Source: Zygnema cylindricum (Eukaryota > Streptophyta > Zygnematophyceae > Zygnematales > Zygnemataceae). From it: 64,000 bases of DNA. A program made the position numbers and the translations under genes. Of this stretch, positions 12,337-24,176 are shown one piece after another; within the stretch, counting starts at the first letter, position 1; each line of letters starts with the position of its first letter. Below the pieces are notes generated by a model. That model saw only the letters and a list, made by a program, of their open reading frames with translations, was not told the origin of the DNA and made no database searches. The stretch spans positions 190,001 through 254,000 of the forward strand of contig JBBHKE010001676.1 of NCBI GenBank assembly GCA_037447655.1, given 5' to 3'.

Positions 12337-12505
12337 GTCATTATCATCATCGTCATTATCATCATCGTCATCAACATTGTCAACATCATCAACGTCAATC
12401 TCATCATCATCGACATCATCATCATCATCATTACATCATCATCATCATTATCATCATCATTACATCATTATCATCTTCATCATCATCATCATCGTCATCA
12501 TCATT
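11879..12505. repeat. (TCA)n trinucleotide block with interruptions
   Basis: About 630 bp dominated by ATC/TCA repeats with occasional GTC, TTA and CTT variants. The long poly-Ser, poly-His and poly-Ile frames it opens have no non-repeat sequence and are not genes. Confidence 0.97.
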
Positions 12506-12770
12506 AGCCCATCTTTCACTGAAGCAAACAATGCTCTAGAAAAATTAGCATTCCAAATATGAAAAACAGTATAAAAAATTATTGCATCAACACGAACTTC
12601 ACCACAACTGCAGCAACACGAACTACACCACAATTGCCCAAATAAATAACTAATAATTACCTTTTTTACATAATAATATTTAGACACAACCAAACAATAA
12701 TAATGAAAGAGCACGAAACAAACAATTCCCAAACCCTGTAACATGTAATCGAAAAAAAGGTTTCGTGTTA

Positions 12771-13735
12771 TAATGAGCTTACCTAAATTAGAACTCCCAA
12801 AAGCTGAAAAAAAAAAACACTTTACACCTGAAAAACAAAAATTAAATAAACATTAATAAACAAATGAAATAACAAAACAATATGATTTTAATACAAAATT
12901 TCCCCAATATGTAAAAATAAGAAAATACACAAACAAAATAGGATTTATTTAAAAAGTAAAACATAAAACATACATTAAAATTAAAAAACATAAGATAAAC
13001 TTCACACAAACCACTATAAATCATTTAATATATAAAAAACCACTTACTTAATATTTCAAGCCTTCGCAAATGAATGGAAAGAGCGACAATTCGTAAAGTA
13101 TAAAGAAAATAAAAAATAGATGAGGAACATAATCCAATTCAAGGGAAAAAATAAAAAATATGGGAGGTAATGGTAATCTCTATACAAAAATTATCAACCT
13201 CGATTCTTTGTACGCTTGACAGAACGGTCGCTTGACAGAACGGTTCGAAACCGCTACACTACAGTGTCATAATGAGCTTACCTAAAATAGAACTCCCAAA
13301 AGCCGAAAAAAAAAACACTAACACTTGAATAACAAAAAATTAATAAACATTAATAAACAAATGAAATAACAAAACAATATGATTTGAATACAAACTTTCC
13401 CCAACATGTAAAAATAAGGAAATAGATAAACAAAAAATGATTTATTTAAAAAGTAAAACATACATTAAAAAAAAAACATAAGTTAAACTTCACACAAACC
13501 ACTATAAATCATTAAAATGTAAAAAACCACTTACTTAATATTTCAAGCCTTCGCAAATGAATGGAAAGAGTGACAATTCGTAAAGTGTAAAGAAAATTAA
13601 AAATAGACGAGGAAAAGAATCCAATTCAAGGGAAAAAAATTGGAGGTAATGGTAATCTTTATACACAAATTATGGACATAGATTCTTTGTACGCTTGACA
13701 GGACGGTTCGAAACCACTACACTACAATACAGCGA
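12771..13735. repeat. About 499-bp tandem duplication
   Basis: AATGAGCTTACCTAAA starts at 12772 and again at 13271, and similarity continues through TTGTACGCTTGACAG and CGAAACC(A/G)CTACACTACA near 13207-13263 and 13689-13729. Both copies carry splice-donor-like sequences on the minus strand (CTTACC and CACTTACTT read in reverse), so a duplicated noncoding exon is possible but unproven. Confidence 0.8.
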
Positions 13736-13982
13736 CGACGACAAAGTGATCGCGTTAGTTGACCCGCGGCCGACGACATCGAGGTGGCCACGACAGGTAC
13801 CAAGATGTCGTAGATGCGAGTTAACCGTACAAGTAAGTGAAACGATATCGCAGCGACAACGACGATCAATTTTTGTACCTTTGACAGGCTGGTTCGAAAC
13901 CGATACACCACAATGCAGCGACGACGACACACATCGCGACGTTTATGTTGACGTAAGTTGACGTCAAGGGCGATTCACGTCC

Positions 13983-14118
13983 AAACAAATTCGACGTCAC
14001 GCCAAAATGTCGTGTTATCAATACCGATAGAATAACGTACAGTATCGTACTTTAATTTTTGCTCGTGCGATCGCGTCACATCACGCCATGTTGTCGTGTT
14101 TTCGATACCCGTACACTA
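13983..14118. repeat. Dispersed GTAC/CGTCAC repeat, copy 3
   Basis: Same repeat as at 8404 and 9914, ending in CCCGTACACTA. A MITE begins immediately after it, at the same internal position used by the MITE at 10016. Confidence 0.75.
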
Positions 14119-14658
14119 CACCGCGCATCGTTATTAGTGTTAAAGTTTAAATAGTGTGTAAGTAAATATACCGTCATTGACGCTAATTAAGAATTTGAAA
14201 ATTAAAAAAAAAATAGGTTTATTCTAATTTCAGTGTTCACGCTAATTTGGAACAGCAAAAATGGAAAATTTTCTGTACGATTATATACATTATTATATGT
14301 ATCCGTACAAAATATAAAAAATCGTACACCGTATTGAAATTTAAATATCCGTACATGTCAGACTTATTTACATGTCAGACCAATCCCGTTTTTTTAGCGC
14401 ACGTTCCTATGCGAACGCGTCCGATTTAATTCATTTTTTGTAAAATTTTCAACTAAAAAGGTACATTTATGTACGGTCTGACATCGACCGTACACCACAC
14501 TATTTACATATTAATGTACTTTCATTCTGTACGCTAATTTGTACGGAACCTCAATTAACGTCAAGGAAAAATTAAAATCACGTATACTATTTTTGGAAAA
14601 AAATCAAAATTTTAAGAACCCAAATTAGTGACCGTGACACTAATAACGATGCGCGGTG
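14119..14658. mobile_element. Tc1/mariner-like MITE with perfect termini (540 bp)
   Basis: CACCGCGCATCGTTATTAG at the left and CTAATAACGATGCGCGGTG at the right are exact inverses, flanked by TA at 14117-14118 and 14659-14660. It is the intact relative of the interrupted copy at 106-1913 and the partial copy at 58717. Noncoding. Confidence 0.92.
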
Positions 14659-14802
14659 TACCGGAAACGGATTGATACGTGGAGTACATGTAACTTCTAC
14701 GACAAATTGTTACGCTCCTATTGGTCCGTGTGTACAAAAACGACAGGCTCTTGGCAACCAAAGGGCAAAGCACCGGGTCGCCCTCGACTATTAGTTTGGT
14801 TA

Positions 14803-15727
14803 GGGTAGTCCCCATGTATTAAAGTATATACTTTATTTTATCGTTTTCACCCAAAACACAGTTTTGTACGATAAAATCTTTAGCCGTACAAAAAAAACAA
14901 TTATTTAATAGTACAGCAAACGTTAAGTCGATACTTGAATGTACTTCATGTTTGTCGTCATCTTAACAATTTTTGGCGTTTTCCTTTTTTTCGACCTTGG
15001 GCAAGAGAATCCAGCCAGTCAAAAAACTTCATCAAAAATCACCTCGCGAGGTGATTTCAGGGAAAGTACCACCCAAACAACGAATGCAAAACGGCCCACG
15101 CACGCGTCATACGCGCGAAAAAAAATTAGGACGAGGGAGAGCACTCGCTATTTTTCTCCCTGCCCGTCATGTGCATGTACGGAAAAGACGAGCATGTACG
15201 GAAAAAAATTTGCAGGGGTCTCAGACCTCCACTTTCATTCATGGGCCATTTGTAGGATTTTGCGCCGTCGTCCACCTCTCCCTTCTCTCTTTTACACTAT
15301 CACTTTTATCTCTCACTTTTTAGAATGAGGAACGACAATACTGGTATGAAATGAAAGATACTTAAAAAAAAATTATTTTGACTACCTTTATGTGCATTTT
15401 TATGCCAAGTCGAGTGAAAAAAGTAAAAAAAACGAAATCGGATAGCCATGGCGGGAAGTTCTTGAATCTGTGACGTTGACGTTGTCACAATTGAGCATGG
15501 CGTCACAATGTCACAAAACCCGAAGCATCTACAATGTCACAAATTACAAAAATTGAAACGTCTACAACTGTCGCTGTTTTTGTTGGCGTCACCGATTGTC
15601 GAAAGTTTCGTACTCGTCTTCATCCGTCACAAAATTGTACCTACATCTACACCCGTCACAATCCAAATTTCCGATTTCATTTTCGCACATAGGGACGCTT
15701 TTAGAAGTAGGACGGAACACTTCACTA
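14803..15727. mobile_element. PIF/Harbinger-like element with 22-bp perfect palindrome
   Basis: TTA precedes GGGTAGTCCCCATGTATTAA, matching the terminus of 57569-58513 (AGGTACGTCCCCATGTATTA). The internal order is shared with the copies at 22.8-23.8, 56.7-57.5 and 57.6-58.5 kb. A perfect palindrome lies at 15036-15057. The right end is not seen because a MITE sits at 15728. Confidence 0.7.
15036..15057. repeat. Perfect palindrome, core ATCACCTCGCGAGGTGAT
   Basis: The palindrome is 22 bp. The same 22 bp recurs at 23540-23561 and 52790-52811, inside elements whose surrounding sequence has diverged. Confidence 0.97.
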
Positions 15728-16228
15728 CACCGCGCATCGTAATTAGAGTAAATTACTCTAATTCGGTCGCTCGAAATTTCGACTCTATCACATGAAATAG
15801 AGTAAACGACTCTAATTTTTTCATTATTCTATTTAAGGTAAAGTTTAATTAGCGTTTTTAATTCTATTATAGGTTCGTTTTAAATAGTGTGGAGTACGGA
15901 TGGTGTCGAACCGTGCAAAATTGTACTTTATTAAGTAAAAAAATACAAATAATGATTAAATACAGGTCGTTATCATGTATCTGCGTTATAACAAGCCGCG
16001 TATTGCAAACGTCATAGTGACGATAAGCTGTACGTTTTGCCAAATTCTGTACGAATACCTTATTTACAGTAGAGGATATTAGCGTGCCAAATTAGAGTAC
16101 TTAAATAAATTAGAGTAAACTTCATAGTTGAAAAGGCTCTATCACATAAATTAGTGTAAACTACTCTAATTGTTTTTCTCAATTTTTGTACTCTAATTTT
16201 TTCATTACTCTAATTACGATTCGCGCTG
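15728..16228. mobile_element. Tc1/mariner-like MITE (501 bp)
   Basis: Termini CACCGCGCATCGTAATTAGA and TCTAATTACGATTCGCGCTG are flanked by TA on both sides (15726-15727, 16229-16230). It belongs to the AGAGTAAA-rich subfamily with 10016-10669 and 30365-30817. It is inserted at a TA in the Harbinger-like copy that starts at 14803. Confidence 0.88.
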
Positions 16229-16371
16229 TAAAGCACAGTAATGGGCTAATGGCGATACATGGTGTACCGTATTGTATTTTTACGAATTGACTCAGTACAT
16301 ACTACATAGCGAAGCGACATCAGCAACGTCCTGGCAATGTATTGTTAAACTACATCGTGTATCGCTATTAT

Positions 16372-17307
16372 AGTTCTGGGCCGGGAGTCGGTGCATGGTT
16401 ACAAGCAACACCCAATTTTTCGACACTTCGTATGACGTCTGACCAGTTCACCTCTGTTATCCGCCTTCGTTTGGGTTTGCCTCACCCTCCGCTTCTTGGG
16501 CGCCCCAACTGTGTTTGCAACCAACCTATTGACTATGACGGCATCCATTTACTTCGTTGTCCGCGGGGGGGTGAACGTACCGTCACGTATGATTTGGTTC
16601 GTGATGCGGTTGCTGCGATTGGTGTTGAAGCAGGCTACATTGTGAAGCGGGAAGTTTCTCATATCTTACCTCCTCGTCCCCAATCTAGTGGTCTCCGAAG
16701 CCCTCGGGTTGACTTGGTTTTCCTCTATGGGACTGGGCGGACTTTGGGTGATGTGGTCCTTACTGATCCGACTAGGACCCACATTTCTTCTCGCGCGGCA
16801 GTGCATTCAGGCGTGGCGGCTCGGGACGTAGCAACTTCTAAGGAAAGGGATTACGCTCACCGAGACCCGGCGAACCAGTTTGTCCCATTTGCCGCAAAGA
16901 TTTTTTGTTCTTTCGACAAGTCTTTCAATGATTTTCTTCGCAACTGTGCTAAGAGAGCTTCTGATTATAGGGGTCCAGGGAGCCCTCCCCCAAGCCTTGT
17001 GGTTGCTTTTTATTGGCAACGTGTATCGGTCGCCCTTCAACGAGCGCAAGCTGCGGCCCTTCTCCGTCGAAGCACGGTGGCGGACGATAGGCGAAGCCAC
17101 CCAGACCTTCCTCCACGAGATCCAGCCACATCCACGATCTTCGAGGTATGGAATTTAGTTGGCTGGGGTTGTGGGGCATCATATAGAGTGGGTTTTTCCT
17201 TTTTTGTCGAGTCATCTTTGGTTTTTCGTTTAGTCTTGCTAGTTAGCCTAGTTGTTTTTGTTTTTCCTCATTTGTTTGTTTTGTTTTGCTTTGTTTTGTT
17301 TTCTTAA
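16372..17307 (+). pseudogene. LINE C-terminal fragment with zinc motif and restriction-like endonuclease
   Basis: About 310 residues are open from near 16372; the frame has no ATG start and no reverse transcriptase upstream, so this is a 5'-truncated element. It starts with a GPGVGAWL-type segment typical of the end of LINE reverse transcriptases. A zinc-like cluster C-x-C-x9-H-x3-C follows at about 16510-16560. Then comes a PD-(D/E)XK-like nuclease pattern: RVDLVFL, LGDVVLTDP and a Lys in TSKERDY. The family is like the restriction-like endonuclease of site-specific or algal LINEs and is common in plants, algae and oomycetes. After the stop is a T-rich 3' tail with TTTTTCCATCGCAC and AATAAAATG near 17370-17400, consistent with a LINE 3' end. 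Exact clade unresolved. Confidence 0.75.
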
Positions 17308-17399
17308 CTGTTGGCTCTTGTAGTCTTTAAATGTAATATGTTTTTTTTTTACCCCCTTTGTACTTTGATGGTTTTTCCATCGCACATTATGTAATAAAA

Positions 17400-17621
17400 T
17401 GACCTATTCTTATTGTTAATGTTTTTTTTCCACTTAAAACATTTTTTCTCTGTACACACTTGTTTGATTATGGATCCGATGGTTGCGATTGAAAGGTAAG
17501 ATTCTCACCTTCTGATTGGCGGTCTCCATTTGAAAACCCAACAAGTAGGTACGGAGAAAAAATGTTTTGAGTGGCAAAAAAAACATTAACACAAGTAGCC
17601 GATACACGGTGTACTGTAATG
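17400..17621. repeat. Short MITE, left end lost
   Basis: It matches the 2823-3043 and 4626-4827 MITEs internally and ends GATACACGGTG followed by TA. The left part begins within TTGTTAATGTTTTTTTTCC, adjacent to the LINE 3' tail. Confidence 0.6.
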
Positions 17622-17703
17622 TACGCGTCGGAGATTTACTGGAAATTGTTAGCACAAACAATTTTAATCGACAGTTGGCGTACAATTTTTGAAAACAACA
17701 AAA

Positions 17704-18161
17704 CATAGTTCAAAAGTAGGTGAAAGTACGCCCATACAATATGCCTATTGTACGCAAAACATACAATATGACCTTAAGACCCATATTGAATTGGTCGCAA
17801 AATGAAAAAAAATAGTAACAGGGTTGAGTTGCACATTGATCGATAGAGAATTAAACGTCATGTCTAAATTTTGAAAAACATTCGGAAAAGAAAAATATTT
17901 TTTTGTGAGTTTTGAGGTATGTTTTATTTAAACCGTCAGGTTTGGACGATCGGACGGTCGCTGATAAAAGTAGCGATCTAAGAAGATCACATGAAAAGCC
18001 CATAACACAACTTACGATAGGACTATCGTGAGATTTGGACGATCGGACGGTCGTTGATCAAAGTAGCGATTTAAGAAGATCACATGAAAAGCCCATAACA
18101 CAACTTACGATAAAGGCGCCTACACAAGGCCTACAATAGAAACGCCTACTTTTGAACTATG
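17704..18161. mobile_element. hAT-like MITE, CATAGTTC family, copy 2 with 8-bp duplication
   Basis: Termini CATAGTTCAAAAGTAGG and CCTACTTTTGAACTATG are inverted. CAACAAAA flanks both sides (17696-17703 and 18162-18169), an 8-bp target duplication as in hAT elements. Highly similar to 8584-9038. Noncoding. Confidence 0.9.
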
Positions 18162-18169
18162 CAACAAAA

Positions 18170-19125
18170 AATGAAAATAATGCTACTCGAAATTTCAAGG
18201 TAATATTTGCAAGGTGTGGGCGGAACCTACGACCACTAAAACACACGTGTAATCATCTAATCGTCCACTTGCAAAATCTAGTGTTACTTTGTTCGTGCCT
18301 TTAATTTTATTTATAAAGATAACAAAACTTACTAAAAAACCAGGCAGAAGTTATGTTTTACCTACTGTCAAAAACAAGGCAAAGGGTTGAAAAAATATAT
18401 ATACTTAAGCAAGTAAAGTTTCAAAAGTAAACTAGCCCATAGAGAAAAGACGAACAAAATGACCCATTGTTTCAAAATGTGACCATGGCGTGAAAGACAA
18501 AGAAAAATTGGCAAAAGATGAAACTTTAAGAAAAGAAGTTATGTAATCATGAATACTTCTTTCCCCCAAACTTATTTCAACTAAAAAACAAAAAATTCCA
18601 TTTTTTTTTCCTCCTTCGATCTGTGTCCGAATTAATTAAAGTTGCACTTTAACTTTTTGTAACTGAAAAAAGGATGTAACTCCTAATTTGTAATGGACTA
18701 AAGTAGAAAAAGCTTTATGAAAAAAATGCAATCGTAAACCATAGGAGTCACTATCAAGTGAGGTCCTATACATTGGCCCAATGTAAAAAAAAAACGAAAA
18801 AAAAAGACAACAAGATAAATAAAAGATAATAAGGTAATAAGATCATCGTCATAAATTGGGACCTCTGACCAAGGGTCAATCTCCCGGTGGTCGCAAACCG
18901 TAGTCAAAACAAGATTCCCCTGTTGATACTTGGAAGAACGAAAGAGAAATATTATTCCATTTTTTGGCAAAATATCTCACCTTAGTCCCAAACAGGAGGG
19001 CTCATTTCAAAGCGATATGTAAAGAAAAAAATGCTTGCCCGATGAAAGGGAAGCCACAATAAGATTCACCCTCGACATTCCTAGTATTTTTATTCGACTA
19101 TAATTTGAACCAAGTGAGCAATCTA
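18170..19125. other. AT-rich intergenic DNA, no gene seen
   Basis: No recognisable coding frame, terminal repeats or RNA genes. Short open frames lack domain signals. Confidence 0.5.
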
Positions 19126-19127
19126 GG

Positions 19128-20190
19128 ATGACATTCGGATGGGGAATGCAAGGCGATTTCACTGCCCTTTATTGTTATTGTTATACTTACTTTATGCCTC
19201 AACATTATGGGGTGTCGAGTGGGGGGGTTATGAGGCCGTTGTTCACGGTATCCAGGCTTTGTCGGATCTCTATCCAAATCGGTTGGTCCTCAAGGTACAT
19301 GTTACTAATGCATTTATCACGGTGGACTGGGACGCTATGGCTTATGGCCGTCCCCTCCCCGATTCTCCAAGTCTTTTTTTTAGTGCAGGCTATTTATTCT
19401 TTGACCAACAACATCTCTTCTTAAACTGGTAATGTGGTGGTTTGGTTGGTCTTTCCTTTTCGACGGGCACTCGTCAAAGGCGACCCTCTTGCCGAACCTT
19501 TTTCCTTCCTTGTTCATTGTCGCACCCTTATAGCCTCCGCCTTCCCTTATATGAGGAGGTTGTTCCGGCTCATGATTTTCCAAAGATCGCCCGACAAAAA
19601 ACAACCTTTTTGTTTAACGGCCCAGGTGGGTTGCTTGACCACATTCTAATGCCTCTTTTCCTTTCATCCCCCCTTCATGGTTTTCAGACCCCCTCTCCAT
19701 CCCAAGGCATTCATGTGTTATGGTGCGATGTTGGCCCAGGTATTTTTGTGAGCAATTTTTCGACTTTGCTCTTCAAGGTGATTTGCCCATGTGGACTACT
19801 TCTCCAACCTTCCCGGCCCCCAGTGGTTTTGACTAGGTGTTTTACCCTCTACCCTCATAGTTAAGGTGCACTTTCCCTCCCACCCTTACTTTTGTCTCGC
19901 CTCTTCTAGCTTTCAATGATCGCCTCATGGACATCCTCGACATTTTATTTGGTCGTGGGCTTTGCATTGCGAGTCTAGGCCAACAATTGGCATTCAGGCA
20001 CTCCTTACCGTCTTTGATGGGTTGGGTTTAACATTTATGGCACGTTTGGTGTTGGATGTCGACATGGGGACTTGGTGGTCTATTGTCTCCTTTTTTGTCT
20101 CTCGCTTTTTGGCCGGGGACACCGTGTTTTTTTTTATCACCCCTCGATCGTTTTCTTCTCCTTCCAAAAGTACATTTTAAGGGCGAGCCT
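19128..20190 (+). pseudogene. Degenerate LINE reverse transcriptase fragment
   Basis: One frame from 19139 reads EAVVHGIQALSDLYPNRL then VLKVHVTNAFITVDWDA, a worn version of the LINE motif with LxVDVxNAFNSV, where the catalytic Asp region is altered. A second frame near 19460 reads ALVKGDPLAEPFSFL, matching the RQGDPL(A/G)PLxF motif. Frameshifts separate them and no intact YADD was found. It is the same broad family as the endonuclease fragment at 16372 but lies downstream of it, so the two are separate broken copies. Confidence 0.65.
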
Positions 20191-21148
20191 GTTATATTCA
20201 TTTCCTTGCTTTAGCGGATATGCCGGTTTTCTCCACCCTTAATACAAAACCAGTCACAAGTGTCCAGGATTTAAATCACGAAAAGGTTGTCGCCACTATT
20301 CTATCCTTCTTGAGGCGCTCCATTCTGATTCATCGCCTGTATTTTCTCTCCCGTTGGGGCCCTGGCTTTCGAACTTGACTATTGGCTACACCTATTTTTT
20401 TATCTTTTTATTTCAAAGTTATCGATATTTTTTTTTGTTATGGTGGTTGAGATATTCGGCTGCTTTGAACGAGTTCCTCCATGCTCGTGGCTGACGTTGA
20501 TTTAAGGGAAGGTACCTTGAGTACCTTCCCACTTATGTCGTGGCTTCTATTTATCGTTAACGTTTATTTGTGATATTAAATATACATGGCTGCCTACCAT
20601 AGATCTTTGCTATTTGTTCTATAGATAGCTGGAGATTGACGAGGCAGCTGTATATAAAAGAACATGCAAAAACTGGTTTTTTGAAACAGTCGGAACTTTA
20701 GTGTATCGCTCCTATTGCCAATGTTTACTGAAAATCGTGGAGGAGGTAATTGACCAAGTCTTATCGGGATTTTTGCTTCAGCAGTACGATGCAAAGTGTC
20801 ACCGGGGAGAAAAAACAGCGACAAATTACAGTCTGTGGTCTGATGGTGGGCATTTGTAACTCTGAATCTTTTTAATGAAGTGCATGATCAGACTGTCTAA
20901 TAGTCTGGTGTTCAACTCTCCAAAATAGATTTACGAGCGTTATTTGTACATAAAAGGATCCGTGTCAAACATCAGTCAATTACTACCGCTTATTTGCTAC
21001 TTTCTAAAAAGAAACATATGAGAAATATAAACACTATTTGATTCAACTACAGCAAAGTACAAATTACAACTGACAACAGAGATGATAAGATTCTCAAAAA
21101 AAATCTCAATTTTACTTCCTTAACCGTAGCTGTTATAGAAGCATCCTG
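20191..21148. other. Intergenic DNA with possible LINE remnant tail
   Basis: The first few hundred bases may continue the decayed LINE. An inverted pair GGGAAGGTACC/GGTACCTTCCC type sequence is near 20508-20532. No gene was recognised. Confidence 0.35.
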
Positions 21149-22796
21149 CTATGACACAGCTAACGAAACAACATTTCCGTCCATATACCCGTCATCATCT
21201 TCGAGCATTCCTTCATCTTTCAGCTTTTGCAATCTGGTCCCGACGGAAATTGCTTCCTCTTGAACGATGGCATCCTGTTTATGATTTATGCTCGACAACA
21301 GCTCAAATTGTTCCTTCTCTTCCTCTCCCTTCTCTTCCTCTTCCTTTTCCTCGCCAATCCCAAAAATCCCCCCAGTATACTCGACATCCGTACACACCAG
21401 GATATACTGATCGCCGTAGACGATGGAGGCGTTTTCCAGCTGAATCCCCGGAAGGACCGGCAGAGGAAAACCCTTCAGCATTCGCTGATTAAGAACGGGG
21501 AGAATAGCGCTCTTCAATATTGTCCTCACCACCGCCTGAGTAAAACGAACAGATTCAGTCACCATAGAATTGCTAAGAAATGAAACAGCAATTTGGTTAC
21601 CACATTACGAGTCCTCAGCCTGATGCTAGATGGATAGGAAAACAAAAACGATCATTACCTGAATTAAACGAACTGGGAAATTCCCGATGGTAGTCCACTT
21701 CAAACTCAAGACGAGGTTATCGAGCTGGAATGCACCAGTGAAATTATTGCCGTTTATATCCACCCATCCTTCCATCTCAACCTCCTGCTCCAAGAGCACA
21801 CTTTGACAAAACAGGTTAATGAGTTTCTTGCACAACGCACACTTCAGAGTTGCACAACAAAACATTGCTTAATGCCAGTGCCACATTCAGGGTGTGACGC
21901 CATTTTCATTATTATCTTCTTCAGAGAGAAAAAAAAAGCTGTTCACGCGAAAGAAATACCACATCTACGTACTTATCATCGTCAGGGATCACAACAATAA
22001 TTATTTCAGCTGCAATTCAAAAGCTGCTTACCATGCCAAGAGAGGCCACACCGACGTGGCTATTATCGTCAAGAATCACAACAATAATCATTTCAGCTGC
22101 AACTTTTGCTACCACACCATCAGTTGTAAAGCTGATTTCTGGTGTCGCAGAAGTGTTGAAGTCCAGAAGCATGTCCTTGTTCGGGTATTCTTTGTAAAGG
22201 GCAGGAAGCAAAATACGCCAGCTGGCTGTGTTAAGCTTTAAAACCATTGAATCTGGCAGCTTATCAACCTCATAAGAAAGCCAACCCGCCTGCGGTTTGA
22301 CAGCAGCATATTGTAAATTTAACCATACGTTCATAAACGCCTTGATTGCGACTCAACTTGCTCTCAGGATAAGAGAGCCGCAGCAAAACAAATATTCACT
22401 GAAAAAAAAACGTGACAAGCACTTCCACCCCCACCTCGCAAACATACACAAAAAATTCTGTGCTGAGGTTGCAGCAATTTGGACATAAGAACTGTCCACT
22501 GTAGATTGAATTTTTCAAGAATCAGTTCGCTAACAACCGCATGGGGGGAAGTGCATAAACACTTGACACCATCAGAAGAAACGCAAAACTTCACTTAAAG
22601 AAATGAAGATAACCATATAACAAAGCAACTAAAATATTAGCAGTCATTAATAACAAAGTGGTTACCTCATAGTACACTCGAGCTGCAGAGTTCACCACAA
22701 AGTCTGTCAGTGCAATTGTGACCATCTTCGGAGTGTCTCCACAAATGACTCCATCAGGGATGCTAACAACGTGCTTTTTTGATTTTTCAATTTCAG
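21149..22796 (-). CDS. BPI/LBP-family protein, 3' exons only (5' truncated at gap)
   Basis: Proteins of this family bind lipopolysaccharide or lipids; plant members act in microbial recognition. I assign four coding exons, read on the minus strand: 22796(gap)-22666, 22289-22032, 21784-21659 and 21535-21149. All junctions are GT-AG and phase 0. Matching motifs, in order: KMVTIALTDFVVNSAARVYY; LNTASWRILLPALYKEYP; VDINGNNFTGAFQLDN then LSLKWTTIGNFP; and LPVLNQRMLKGFPLPVLPG. These are the second half of the family (C-terminal barrel). The final exon adds an unusual acidic tail (EEKEEEEKGEEEKEQFE and beyond) of about 70 residues. The N-terminal barrel, signal peptide and start are missing, and the bases after the N gap are repeat DNA. 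The first listed exon may start inside the gap. The acceptor of the third exon is the least certain. Confidence 0.85.
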
Positions 22797-22806
22797 NNNN
22801 NNNNNN
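22797..22806. other. Assembly gap (10 N)
   Basis: Ten Ns. The BPI/LBP exon abuts one side and a repeat family abuts the other, so true length and continuity are unknown. Confidence 0.99.
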
Positions 22807-23800
22807 CAATAAAAGAGGCACGGGCAGTGCACGTACATGCCTTTTCTGCTCGTACATGCCTTTTTTTAGACGTCCCCAGAGCCTGGAGGTGAAAGTAAGT
22901 ACCCAAGAAACGTTTTAAAACGCGGCAGCGGCGGAGAGGGGAGAGGGAGAGTGTGATAGCGAAAATAGAGAGTGAAAAATCTTACTCCGTGCTGTTGTGA
23001 CCGTAATTTACTTTCTATAAATTTTGTATTAGTAAAACTGATGGAATTTCTAATTTTGTCACATGGCAAATGTTTAGGGTTTTGTGACATTGTGACGCCA
23101 TGCTCACTTGTGACAACGTCGATGTCATAAAATTCAAGAACTTTCTACCATGGCTATTCGATTTCGTTTTTCCGACTTTCTCACTCGACTTGCCATAAAA
23201 ATATACATAAAAGGTAGTCAAAATGATTATGTTTTAAATATCTTTCATTTAATGCCAGTGTTGTCGTGCCTCATTCTAAAAAGTGAGAGATAAAAGCGAT
23301 AGTGTGAGAGGGAGAGGGGAGAGGCGGCGACGGCGCAAAATTTTGCAAAGAACCCATGAATGAAAGTGGAGGTCCGAGACCCCTGCAGATTTTTTTCCGT
23401 ACATGCTCGTCTTTTCCGTACATGCACGTGACGGGCACGGAGAAAATAACGAGTGCTCTCCCTCGTCGTATAATTTTACCACTCGTGTGGCGCGGGCGTG
23501 GACGGTTTTTCATTCGTTGTTTGGGCGGTACTTTCGTTGAAATCACCTCGCGAGGTGATTTTTGATGAAGTTTTTTGACGGGCTGGATTCTCTTGCCCGG
23601 GGGTCGAAAAAAAGAAAACGCCAAATTTTGTTAACATGACGGCAAACATGAAGTACATTCAAAGTATCGACTTGACGTTTGCTGTACTTTTGAAGAACTG
23701 ATTTTTTTGTACGGCTAAAGTTTGTCTCGTACGGAACTGCGTTTTGGTTGAAAACGACATAATAAAGTCGATCCTTTAACACATGGGGACGTACCCTTAC
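22807..23800. mobile_element. Harbinger-like element, inverted copies, with 22-bp palindrome
   Basis: The right end reads ACATGGGGACGTACCC then TTA, inverse of the terminus at 14803 and 57569. The interior repeats the order of 14803-15727 in reverse, including the perfect palindrome at 23540-23561. A second partial copy lies at 22807-23230. The left end was not found. No coding capacity is evident. Confidence 0.65.
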
Positions 23801-24118
23801 AAACGGAAAGTCAGCACTAAATATATGTACGACCAAAGGTAGTTAATGATTCTTACGTAAAGTTTGCGGCCAGATTTTGGTTTTGAAAATGTAAATCAAA
23901 ATTTCGAAACGGAATGGCAAAAAGACGCGGCAAACTTTGAAGGTCGTCGGCAAACTTTGAATGTCGGTGGATGTCAGACGGAGCGTGTAAGGATAAATTC
24001 AGGTGACCTACATCCAGCGTGGCAGGTGGCACATGACTTGTACGACGTGTAGGCTTGTGATCGCTTGTCAAAGTATATATTTTTTTGCTTTTTCACGTGT
24101 ACCAATGGTAATCATCCA

Positions 24119-24176
24119 GTGGGACACAACTCTCCTCGCGAGGAGAGATGCGTCCCACTGGAGAGTTGTGTCCCAC
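24119..24176. repeat. Perfect 17-bp inverted repeat around a CTCCTCGCGAGGAG core
   Basis: GTGGGACACAACTCTCC (24119-24135) and its exact inverse (24160-24176) surround a second fold-back, CTCTCCTC-GC-GAGGAGAG. The right end of an element (TGGAATGTTACCC) follows near 24393. Confidence 0.9.

Noticed and set aside
11875-12562. Poly-Ser/His/Ile proteins
   Set aside because: Only the (TCA)n trinucleotide repeat is translated; no nonrepeat domain or splice context.
21227-21583. Plus-strand 118-residue frame
   Set aside because: It is antisense to the last BPI/LBP exon, which has strong family motifs.
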